A DNA stretch of 9,424 nt from CAIKAP01 sp964574605 (GTDB lineage Bacteria; Verrucomicrobiota; Verrucomicrobiia; Palsa-1439), in assembly GCA_964574605.1 (NCBI GenBank), contig CAZNOK010000206.1, positions 1 through 9,424 on the forward strand, written 5' to 3'. Each line of letters opens with the position of its first letter. Position 1 is the stretch's first letter. The notes below the pieces were generated by a model, which ran no database searches, had not been told where the DNA came from, and saw only the letters and a program-made list of their open reading frames with translations. Positions 1 to 5,976 of this stretch are shown here, piece by piece. A program made the translations under genes and the position numbers.

Positions 1-73
1 GAACTATAGATTGTTGCCTGCGGATTGTGAAGCATATCCGGTAAATGTGGGTCAACGGCTTTGAGCAGGAAGA

Positions 74-730
74 TCAAACTAAATCCAGTTGTCTTTTAAC
101 GGAATCTCCATCGATCTTCCGGTCGCGGAATTGTTCCCAGATGAGTCTTACCCCCGGTGTCATTGTTTTTGGCAATATGAACCCGGTACCGTGGTGGGAG
201 GTCATTTCAGTCCAGATGTAATGAGCCATCTTTTCTAGCTTCGCTAGACTTCGGGTGAGCCAAACATCTCTTTCGAAGGTATCTCTTGGTGCACCTTGGA
301 AATGCAGACACTTTGACGCCTCACCATGATAGCGTTTGAGTTTAGACATATCCCAAGGGGCTATTTCCGGCATATTTGGTTCGTGCGCTAGTATTATTCG
401 TGTGAACTCAATTAGCTTTTCGTATCCGGGTGTGAGCTCATCGATTAATTTGTACATCTTCGTTGCGTCTCGACTGCATCGCGCATAGTCTTTTGCCGAC
501 AGAGCACCGCCAACACTTGTAATGAGCATCTCGAACCAGAGAAGCTCAATTCCTGCCCGAAGTTCTATCGCCGCATACCGCAAGCAGTGATGCCGAGAGG
601 TTCGATTAACATAGTCCAGCCAAGCAAGGCATTTATGGACGTGCCATGCGGAGTCATAGCAGTAAGCGACATTCACAATCTCATTGGCATTGAGCCCTTG
701 ATACTGCGGAACACCATCAGGACGCGTCAC
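74..730 (-). CDS. Hypothetical accessory protein, alpha-helical, 218 aa
   Basis: I do not recognise this protein. From the GTG at 730 it is 218 aa, soluble-looking, with no signal peptide or membrane span. It is rich in predicted helix, for example LRYAAIELRAGIELLWFEML at about residues 50-69 and a Lys/His-rich stretch KLKRYHGEASKCLHF at about 132-146. This loosely recalls HEPN-type helical bundles, but I see no Rx4-6H catalytic motif, so I assign no function. The frame is open further upstream to a TTG at 754, but those eight codons are the glnS-tail fragment read out of frame. The GTG, which overlaps the tail's TGA as GTGA, is the better start. That overlap suggests the gene was once translationally coupled to a glnS gene. 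Base composition is visibly more A/T-rich than in every other gene here, which suggests horizontal acquisition. The start codon is uncertain. Confidence 0.6.
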   Translation of the reverse strand: MTRPDGVPQYQGLNANEIVNVAYCYDSAWHVHKCLAWLDYVNRTSRHHCLRYAAIELRAGIELLWFEMLITSVGGALSAKDYARCSRDATKMYKLIDELTPGYEKLIEFTRIILAHEPNMPEIAPWDMSKLKRYHGEASKCLHFQGAPRDTFERDVWLTRSLAKLEKMAHYIWTEMTSHHGTGFILPKTMTPGVRLIWEQFRDRKIDGDSVKRQLDLV

Positions 731-840
731 AGCTTCTTCGCTTCCTTCGCCCAAGTGTCTTTGAGCGTGATCGTGCGGTTGAGCACGAGCTTGCCGGGAT
801 TGCTGTCGGGGTCAAGGGCGAAGTAGGCGAGGCGCTCCGA
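727..840 (-). pseudogene. Detached C-terminal fragment of a second glutaminyl-tRNA synthetase gene
   Basis: The minus-strand translation ends ERLAYFALDPDSNPGKLV, then LNRTITLKDTWAKEAKKL and stop. It aligns without gaps to the C-terminus of the intact GlnRS (ERLGYFALDADNSLGKQV...), with 28 of 35 residues identical and the final NRTITLKDTWAKEAKK unchanged. Many codons differ only at third positions (for example CTT/TTG and GAC/GAT). This is therefore not a fresh copy of the neighbouring gene end but a tail from a diverged glnS that was under purifying selection. Homology stops at about 838-840, where a heptamer array begins. No catalytic domain is present and the fragment cannot function as a synthetase. 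An ATG at 921 opens a 64-codon frame through the array, but its first 27 codons are repeat or junction sequence. The fragment either is the old end of the resident glnS or arrived with the flanking accessory genes. Confidence 0.85.
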
Positions 841-844
841 ATGA

Positions 845-886
845 AAATCCGAAGCACTAAATCCGAAATCCGAAACAAGTCCGAAG
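845..886. repeat. Heptamer array, consensus AAATCCG
   Basis: Three exact AAATCCG units (845-851, 859-865, 866-872) share a 7-nt phase with degenerate units between and after them (AAGCACT at 852-858, AAACAAG at 873-879, TCCGAAG at 880-886). The array lies immediately next to the truncated end of the glnS-tail fragment and fills much of the 838-931 gap before the small partner gene. Heptamer-period arrays of this kind are known between genes in several bacterial groups. No function is claimed. Confidence 0.7.
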
Positions 887-931
887 GGCAAAAGTTCCAA
901 GGAACAGGTCGCGGAGTCCATGTCGGTTCAG

Positions 932-1135
932 TTACTTCTTGGGCAACAACTCGGCTCGGAGTTTCTTGAGAGTGACACCCTTGAGAATCGCAGTGCGTTC
1001 CTTGGTGTAGTCGCCGCGTCCGGTTTCAAATTGATGGATGAATTGAAGCGCGCCGCCGGGACCGAGTTTTTCCACGAGTGCGGCAAAACCCTGAACGGCG
1101 ATTTCGTGGGGCGTTTGGTATGCGTGTGCCTTCAT
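932..1135 (-). CDS. Small putative antitoxin, partner of PIN protein, 67 aa
   Basis: This is a 67-aa basic protein with the pattern QGFAALVEKLGPGGALQF (residues 15-32), then FETGRGDYTKERTAILKGVT. From memory, small proteins with this G..ALVE.LGP..A..F...GDYT.ER pattern occur next to PIN-domain genes and are usually annotated as hypothetical or antitoxin-like. I infer that it binds and inhibits the PIN protein. Its ATG overlaps the toxin's TGA (ATGA, 1132-1135), so the two are almost certainly co-translated, with the toxin first. It has no recognisable AbrB, ribbon-helix-helix or Phd DNA-binding motif, so autoregulation of the operon cannot be read from the sequence. It ends ELLPKK at 932. Confidence 0.75.
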   Translation of the reverse strand: MKAHAYQTPHEIAVQGFAALVEKLGPGGALQFIHQFETGRGDYTKERTAILKGVTLKKLRAELLPKK

Positions 1136-1569
1136 AGCTTTTGTTCTCGGACAAACTCTATCACATCCGTCACCCGCACGCCAAGCTTTACGCTTTCAGC
1201 GCGTGAGAGGATTTGATCGTCCACGGTGACGAAGTAATCAGCACGGAGTGTTTCGGCAAACGCCAAGTGGAGCGCGTCCATGTCGCGGAAGCCTTGTCGA
1301 ACAAGGCCCTCGGCACGATTGAGTATTGACGGTGTCGCCGGGGTAGGCGTTCCAACCCACTTGAGCAGCGTTTCGACACGCGCCTTTCGCTGTTGGTTTG
1401 GGTTGCGGCGGTTTTCGGCTGTCAACGCTGTGGAATTGCAGAGCGTCAGCGTCCCGGTGGTAGCCGCTTCCAGAATGCGCGTCATGGCAGCGGTTTCGAT
1501 CAGGATGCGGCCTTGCCGTTGGTCGTCAAAAGGGCGCTTCAACGCACACATGTCGAGATAGACTTTCAT
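1132..1569 (-). CDS. PIN-domain putative ribonuclease toxin (VapC-like), 145 aa
   Basis: PIN-fold proteins of this type are Mg-dependent ribonucleases, often toxins of type II modules. The acidic active-site set can be placed: D6 in VYLDMCALKRPFDD, E52 in TAENRRNP, D98 in DMDALHLAFAE, and D117/D118 in ADYFVTVDDQIL. Length is typical for the family. The ATG at 1569 is chosen because the longer frame up to a TTG at 1605 only re-reads the glnS tail out of frame, whereas the protein starting MKVYLDMCAL is canonical. The start lies 5 nt after the glnS TAA, and the AGGGA in the last glnS codons could serve as its ribosome binding site, so expression is probably tied to glnS transcription and translation. 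The partner gene follows with a 4-nt overlap. The active site looks complete, so I expect an active enzyme. Its RNA target is unknown. Confidence 0.85.
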   Translation of the reverse strand: MKVYLDMCALKRPFDDQRQGRILIETAAMTRILEAATTGTLTLCNSTALTAENRRNPNQQRKARVETLLKWVGTPTPATPSILNRAEGLVRQGFRDMDALHLAFAETLRADYFVTVDDQILSRAESVKLGVRVTDVIEFVREQKL

Positions 1570-1574
1570 GCCGG

Positions 1575-3395
1575 TTATCCCTGCTTCTTGGCTTCCTTGG
1601 CCCAAGTGTCCTTCAACGTGATTGTCCGGTTGAACACCTGTTTGCCGAGAGAGTTGTCCGCATCCAATGCGAAATACCCCAAGCGTTCAAACTGATAGCG
1701 CAGTTCCGGTAACGCCTCCTTCAAACTTCGCTCACACTTAGCCGTCACTACTTCTAATGAATGTGGGTTCAAATGCTTCTTGAAGTCGCCATCGGCATCC
1801 GGCTCTGCCGCCGTGAACAGTCGGTCGTAGAGGCGGCATTCGGCTTCGATGCAATCTTCCGCGCTGACCCAGTGGATGGTGCCTTTGACTTTGCGACCAG
1901 CGGTGGCGCCGCCGGTCTTGCTGGTCAGGTCGGCGGTGCAACGGAGTTCGATGACTTTACCGGTGGCGTCCTTGATGACTTCGTCGCACTTGATGATGTA
2001 GGCGTATTTGAGGCGAACTTCGCCGCCGGGTTTTAACCGGAAGAACTTCGGCGGCGGGGTTTCCATGAAGTCATCTTGCTCGATGTAGAGTTCCCGGCTG
2101 AACGGGACCTTGCGCGTGCCCGCGGTCTCGTCTTCGGGGTTGTTGATGGCGTCGAGTTGTTCGGCGTGGTTTTCGGGGAGGTTGGTGATGACGACTTTGA
2201 GGGGACGCAGGACGGCGAGGCGGCGGAGGGCACGGCGGTTGAGGTCCTCGCGGATGCAATGCTCGTAGACGGCGATGTCGGTGACGCTGTTGTATTTGGT
2301 GACGCCGATGTTGTAGGCGAATTGGCGCAAGGCCGACGCCGGGACGCCGCGGCGCCGGATGCCGCTGATCGTCGGCATCCGCGGGTCGTCCCAACCGGTC
2401 ACCAGCTTCTCGTTGACGAGCGTGATGAGCTTGCGCTTGGAGACGATCATGTAGGTCGGGATGAGCTTGGCGAATTCGTATTGGTGCGGAAGCGGACGGG
2501 GGAGGCTGAGGTTTTCGAGAATCCAGTCGTAGAGCGGCCGGTGGACTTCGAACTCGAGCGTGCAAATGCTGTGGGTGATGCCTTCGATGTAGTCGCTAAG
2601 GCAATGGGCGAAATCGTAGAGCGGATAGATGCACCACTTGTTGCCGGTGTGGTGATGTTCGGCGTGGCGGATCCGGTAAATGAGTGGGTCGCGCAGCCAG
2701 ATGTTGGACGATGCCATGTCAATCTTGGCGCGGAGGGTCCGGGTGCCGTCGGGGAACTCGCCGTTCTTCATGCGGGTGAAAAGGTCGAGGTTCTCCTCGA
2801 TGGAACGGTTCCGGTAGTCGCTTGGTTCGCCGGCTTTGTCGGGAGCGCCGCGCATCCGGTCCACTTGTTCCGGTGTGTGGTCGCAGACGTAGGCTTTGCC
2901 TTTGCGGATGAGTTGGAGGGCGTATTCGTAGAGCGCATCGAAGTAGTCGCTCGCGTAGAACGGTTCGGTAGTTGAACGGGCGTCCCGCCTGTTGGGATCA
3001 GATGAGCATGACAGGCGGGACGCCTGTCCAACAACGGCTGGTAAATAGAAGTCGCCATCCTTCAGCTCAGGTGTGGTGCCGGCGGCCTTGTATCCGAGTT
3101 TGTCGTCGGCCCAGCCTTCGATGAGCCAGTTGACGTCGGCGATAATGGAGTCAACGTACTCGACTTCTTCCTTGGTCGGGTTGGTGTCGTCGAAGCGCAG
3201 GTTGCAGGTGCCGCCGAACTCGCGGGCGATGCCGAAGTTCAGGCAGATGCTCTTAGCGTGGCCGATGTGGAGGTAGCCATTCGGCTCCGGCGGGAACCGC
3301 GTGTGTGGAGCTTTGTATTTACCGGACGCGAGGTCGGCCTTGACGATGTCGCGGATGAAATCGCTGGGTGTTGGCGCTGGAATTTCGTTGGGCAT
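1575..3395 (-). CDS. glnS: Glutaminyl-tRNA synthetase
   Basis: This class I enzyme charges tRNA-Gln with glutamine in the cytoplasm. From the ATG at 3395 it is 606 aa. Visible signatures are FPPEPNGYLHIGH (HIGH at residues 43-46), LRFDDTNP at 67-74, TLEFEVHRPLYDWIL around 279-293 (GlnRS-type rather than GluRS-type) and the KMSKS-equivalent VSKRK at 318-322, followed by the C-terminal beta-barrel anticodon-binding region ending NRTITLKDTWAKEAKKQG. A GTG six codons upstream (3413) is in frame, but the ATG fits the start of homologous enzymes and the candidate promoter. Residues 121-143 are an in-frame palindromic-repeat insertion just before FYASDYFDALYEYA, in a surface region ahead of the acceptor-stem contacts, so activity is probably retained. 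The PIN gene follows after 5 nt. A diverged second copy of the 3' end lies at 727-840. Confidence 0.96.
   Translation of the reverse strand: MPNEIPAPTPSDFIRDIVKADLASGKYKAPHTRFPPEPNGYLHIGHAKSICLNFGIAREFGGTCNLRFDDTNPTKEEVEYVDSIIADVNWLIEGWADDKLGYKAAGTTPELKDGDFYLPAVVGQASRLSCSSDPNRRDARSTTEPFYASDYFDALYEYALQLIRKGKAYVCDHTPEQVDRMRGAPDKAGEPSDYRNRSIEENLDLFTRMKNGEFPDGTRTLRAKIDMASSNIWLRDPLIYRIRHAEHHHTGNKWCIYPLYDFAHCLSDYIEGITHSICTLEFEVHRPLYDWILENLSLPRPLPHQYEFAKLIPTYMIVSKRKLITLVNEKLVTGWDDPRMPTISGIRRRGVPASALRQFAYNIGVTKYNSVTDIAVYEHCIREDLNRRALRRLAVLRPLKVVITNLPENHAEQLDAINNPEDETAGTRKVPFSRELYIEQDDFMETPPPKFFRLKPGGEVRLKYAYIIKCDEVIKDATGKVIELRCTADLTSKTGGATAGRKVKGTIHWVSAEDCIEAECRLYDRLFTAAEPDADGDFKKHLNPHSLEVVTAKCERSLKEALPELRYQFERLGYFALDADNSLGKQVFNRTITLKDTWAKEAKKQG
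2968..3035. repeat. Interspersed palindromic repeat inserted in frame in glnS
   Basis: This is an inverted repeat with arms 2971-2992 and 3011-3032 (20 of 22 positions pair) around an 18-nt loop. With the weaker outer bases the arms reach 2968 and 3035. The arm core is GGCGTCCCGCCTGT. On the glnS strand it encodes about 23 extra residues (121-143: VVGQASRLS...NRRDARSTT) with no stop codon. I recall the GQASRLS/RRDARSTT peptide as a recurrent product of a palindromic repeat family in Verrucomicrobiota genomes. That is recollection, not a search result. Its form fits REP/MITE-type elements mobilised in trans. No transposase is present here. Confidence 0.85.
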
Positions 3396-3403
3396 GAAGC
3401 TAG

Positions 3404-3432
3404 GGAATACCACTCCATGGCCTTATGTTCAA
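3404..3432 (-). promoter_or_regulatory. Candidate promoter of glnS
   Basis: On the minus strand there is TTGAAC (3432-3427), a 17-nt spacer, then TATTCC (3409-3404), ending 8 nt before the ATG at 3395. The -35 is good and the -10 is weak (3 of 6 consensus positions). The predicted transcription start is about 3397, giving an almost leaderless mRNA. The distance supports the ATG at 3395 over the GTG at 3413. Confidence 0.3.
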
Positions 3433-3452
3433 GCGAGTTGGCGTAGGGTTTC

Positions 3453-3481
3453 TTGCCGGAACAGCGAATTGCGCCTAGATT
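3453..3481 (+). promoter_or_regulatory. Candidate promoter of the secretin-like gene
   Basis: TTGCCG (3453-3458), a 17-nt spacer and TAGATT (3476-3481) lie 14 nt before the ATG at 3496. The element is divergent from, and close to, the glnS promoter. The match to the sigma-70 consensus is moderate. The predicted leader is only about 8 nt and contains no Shine-Dalgarno sequence. Confidence 0.3.
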
Positions 3482-3495
3482 TGGCGCGTCAAGCC

Positions 3496-4320
3496 ATGAA
3501 ACGCGCCCTTTGTTTACTGCTGTGCCTTGGCAGCTTGGTCTGCGCCGAGGGTAACCGCGTCTTTCGTATCCATCTGCTGTTGTTTGCCGAGCCGGCGCTG
3601 GTGGTTGAGCAAGCGCGCGCCGTTGTCGGTGCCAACGGCAAGGTCACGCTCGACGAAGCGCATAACCGGCTCCTTGTGATGGCCAGCGAGGAGCAACACC
3701 GGCAGATTGCCGACCTCATCAAACAGGTTTCGGTTCCGCCGAAGAACATCCAGATTCAGGTTCGCATCAACGATACCGGCGGACGTGCCAGTCAGGGTAT
3801 GGGTGTCACCGACATCCGTGGTGGCGTGATGATCGGCGGTGGCGTTCATGTCCGTGGCGATGCGCGTGGATTCGCGCGCGACAATTCTCTCCAGATCTCA
3901 CAGGATTCAGTGCAATTCATCACGGTCAGCAGCGGCCGGCGCGGCTCAATCAACGTCTCGGAGGAGACGCCGTTTGTGGAATGGTTCTTGGACTACGGTG
4001 TGCGATTCGGGTATTTGCAGGCGGGTATCACATGGCGGCAGGTCGGCTCGCAACTGCTCGTCGAGCCGCGCGTGGTGGGCGATGGCAGAATGATCAACGT
4101 CAAGCTCATCCCTGAGTTCAGCTACCTCGTGGACAACAGACGTTGCAGCACCGCCTTCATCAACGCCGCGACAGAGATGACGGTTGCGAATGGGCAGGAG
4201 TTTCGCGTCGGCGGCACGGCGCAGAACCGGGAGTTCATGAGCAAGTTCCTCATCGGTTACGACCGCAATCGTCAGCAGCGTGCTGTGGACATTGTGTTGA
4301 AGGCCACGATTCTGCCGTAA
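3496..4320 (+). CDS. Short exported secretin-like protein (type II/III secretion domain), 274 aa
   Basis: The first 18 residues, MKRALCLLLCLGSLVCAEG, form a Sec signal peptide with likely cleavage after A18. Cys16 is not in a good lipobox because its -1 residue is Val. Residues about 25-90 (AEPALVVEQARAVVGANGKVT..., then NRLLVMASEEQHRQIADLIKQV and an I.I.VRIND strand) match the short secretin N-domain (NolW-like). Residues about 130-272 have the alternating strand pattern of the secretin core (ISQDSVQFITV, GRMINVKLIPEFSYL, VANGQEFRVGG, RAVDIVLKATIL). The protein is much shorter than pore-forming secretins, which usually exceed 450 aa, and has a Gly-rich middle (GGVMIGGGVHVRG). It may be a periplasmic or outer-membrane accessory protein rather than a full channel. 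No other secretion or pilus gene is in view. The frame is open upstream to 3301 inside glnS, but the signal peptide fixes the start. There is no ribosome binding site. Confidence 0.75.
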   Translation: MKRALCLLLCLGSLVCAEGNRVFRIHLLLFAEPALVVEQARAVVGANGKVTLDEAHNRLLVMASEEQHRQIADLIKQVSVPPKNIQIQVRINDTGGRASQGMGVTDIRGGVMIGGGVHVRGDARGFARDNSLQISQDSVQFITVSSGRRGSINVSEETPFVEWFLDYGVRFGYLQAGITWRQVGSQLLVEPRVVGDGRMINVKLIPEFSYLVDNRRCSTAFINAATEMTVANGQEFRVGGTAQNREFMSKFLIGYDRNRQQRAVDIVLKATILP

Positions 4321-4334
4321 GGGCGATTGCCTCC

Positions 4335-4392
4335 TGTAGCCGCGAACCCTGTTCGCGGCCATGGTTCCGCCGCGAGCAGGCTCACGGCTACA
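4335..4392. repeat. Imperfect inverted repeat between secretin-like gene and proS
   Basis: The left arm 4335-4358 begins TGTAGCCGCGAACC and the right arm 4370-4392 ends GGCTCACGGCTACA. They pair over about 23 nt with one gap and three mismatches around an 11-nt loop. This looks like a second interspersed palindromic family, distinct from the one in glnS. It lies 15 nt after the secretin-like stop and could form a stem in the transcript, but it has no U-run, so I do not call it a terminator. The rest of the 4321-4443 gap shows nothing else. Confidence 0.7.
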
Positions 4393-4443
4393 AGGATTTT
4401 CCTCTCGCATCCGACGGGCGGCTGCGTTACACAGACGCGCAGC

Positions 4444-5976
4444 ATGAGCCAGAAAACCGATTCCAACCAAGCCGCTGCCATCACGCCCCGCGCGCAGGAC
4501 TATGCGCAGTGGTATCTCGACGTCATCAAACGCGGCGATCTCGCCGAACATTCCGCCGTGCGCGGCTGTATGGTCATCAAGCCCCACGGCTACGCCATTT
4601 GGGAGAAGATGCAGCGCGAATTGGATGACCGTTTCAAGGCCACCGGGCACGTCAACGCCTATTTCCCGCTCTTCATTCCGCTCTCGCTTCTTGCGAAGGA
4701 AGAAAAACACGCTGCCGGGTTTGCCAAGGAATGCGCTGTCATTACGCATCACCGGCTGACTGCGGTGAACGACGAAGTGGTGGTGGACCCAAGTTCCAAG
4801 TTGGAGGAACCGCTGGTGGTCCGTCCCACCAGCGAGACCATCATCTGGGCGCAGTACAAGAATTGGATTCAGAGTTACCGCGACCTGCCGATTCTCATCA
4901 ACCAATGGGCGAACGTCGTTCGTTGGGAGATGCGCACGCGATTGTTTCTGCGCACCACCGAGTTTCTCTGGCAGGAAGGCCACACCGCCCACGCCACCGA
5001 GAAGGAAGCGATTGAGGAAACCGCCAAGATGCTCGACGTGTACGCCGATTTCGCCGAGAACGTCGCCGCTGTCCCGGTCATCAAGGGACGCAAAACTCCC
5101 GGCGAACGTTTTGCCGGCGCGCTCGACACACTTTGCATCGAAGGCATGATGCAGGACGGGAAAGCGCTTCAGATGGGCACAAGTCATTATCTCGGCCAGA
5201 ACTTCGCCAAGAGCAGCGACGTGATGTTTCTCAACAAAGATGGCCAGCGCGAGTACGTCTATGCCACAAGCTGGGGCGTCTCCACGCGCCTTGTCGGCGC
5301 GCTCGTCATGACGCATTCTGACGACAACGGACTTGTCCTGCCGCCGAAACTTGCCCCAATCCACGTCGTCATCGTTCCCATCTTCAAGAACGACGCCGAG
5401 AAAACGCGTACCATCGAGGAAGCGAAGAAGGTCACCGCCGAGTTGAAGGCGCAAGGTCTCGCAGTCAAATTGGATGACCGCGACGGCATCATGCCCGGCG
5501 CGAAGTATTACGAGTGGGAAGCCAAAGGCGTTCCCATCCGCATCGAAATCGGCCCGAAAGATCTGGAGAAAGGAAGTCTCTGTGTCGTCCGTCGTTTCAC
5601 GCTGGTCGAAGGCGACCGGAAAGCGCGCAAACAATTCCTCCCTCGTGCCGAAGCCATCGCCGCCATCAAACCGCTCTTGGAAACGATGCAGCGGGAACTG
5701 CTTGAGCGCGCCCGCGTGTTCCGGGACAAACGCAGCCGCGTCATCAACACGCTTGCCGAGTTCGAAAGTTACTTCGCGAGCAAGGATGCCGGTTTTGCGT
5801 GGGTCCACTGGGCTGGAACACACGAGCACGAAGACGAGATGGCGAAGCGTTTCGAAACGACGGTGCGTTGCATTCCGTTCGCCGATCAGATTCCTGTCGA
5901 AGCCCAAGGTTCCGGCACCTGCATCCTCACGGGCCAGCCGTCGAGTCAACGCGTCATCATGGCGCGGGCTTACTGA
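4444..5976 (+). CDS. proS: Prolyl-tRNA synthetase, type 3 (archaeal/eukaryotic-like)
   Basis: This class II enzyme charges tRNA-Pro. At 510 aa it is a type 3 ProRS: GCMVIKPHGYAIWEKMQREL at 41-60, RPTSETIIW at 127-135, motif 2 RWEMRTRLFLRTTEFLWQEGHTAH at 160-183 and TSHYLGQNFAK at 246-256. Motif 3 is STRLVGALVMTHSDDNGLVLPP at 280-301. An anticodon-binding domain starts near 305 (PIHVVIVPI), and a C-terminal domain ends at the characteristic terminal Tyr. There is no editing (INS) insert, as expected for type 3. The C-terminal zinc site usual in the family is degenerate: only C476 (RCIPF) and C493 (GTCILTG) remain where paired Cys would stand. The start is the ATG at 4444. Upstream codons in the same frame run through the inverted repeat and are not homologous. 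No Shine-Dalgarno sequence is seen. It converges on pabB with a 7-nt overlap. Confidence 0.95.
   Translation: MSQKTDSNQAAAITPRAQDYAQWYLDVIKRGDLAEHSAVRGCMVIKPHGYAIWEKMQRELDDRFKATGHVNAYFPLFIPLSLLAKEEKHAAGFAKECAVITHHRLTAVNDEVVVDPSSKLEEPLVVRPTSETIIWAQYKNWIQSYRDLPILINQWANVVRWEMRTRLFLRTTEFLWQEGHTAHATEKEAIEETAKMLDVYADFAENVAAVPVIKGRKTPGERFAGALDTLCIEGMMQDGKALQMGTSHYLGQNFAKSSDVMFLNKDGQREYVYATSWGVSTRLVGALVMTHSDDNGLVLPPKLAPIHVVIVPIFKNDAEKTRTIEEAKKVTAELKAQGLAVKLDDRDGIMPGAKYYEWEAKGVPIRIEIGPKDLEKGSLCVVRRFTLVEGDRKARKQFLPRAEAIAAIKPLLETMQRELLERARVFRDKRSRVINTLAEFESYFASKDAGFAWVHWAGTHEHEDEMAKRFETTVRCIPFADQIPVEAQGSGTCILTGQPSSQRVIMARAY

Noticed and set aside
845..886. CRISPR-like array
   Set aside because: The units are only 7 nt with no spacers of constant length, and there are no cas genes.
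727..921. A functional 64-aa gene
   Set aside because: Its C-terminal half is a GlnRS tail and its N-terminal half is heptamer-array translation, so it is a fragment and not a gene.
2076..2975. Plus-strand open frame of about 300 codons opposite glnS
   Set aside because: It is an antisense shadow of the GlnRS catalytic domain with biased Val/Asp/Glu/Gly composition and no domain.
4335..4392. Rho-independent terminator after the secretin-like gene
   Set aside because: The stem is long and imperfect and no T-run follows it, so it fits an interspersed repeat better.
4327..4443. N-terminal extension of ProRS through 4327
   Set aside because: It translates the inverted repeat and does not match the family. 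The ATG at 4444 gives a normal N-terminus.
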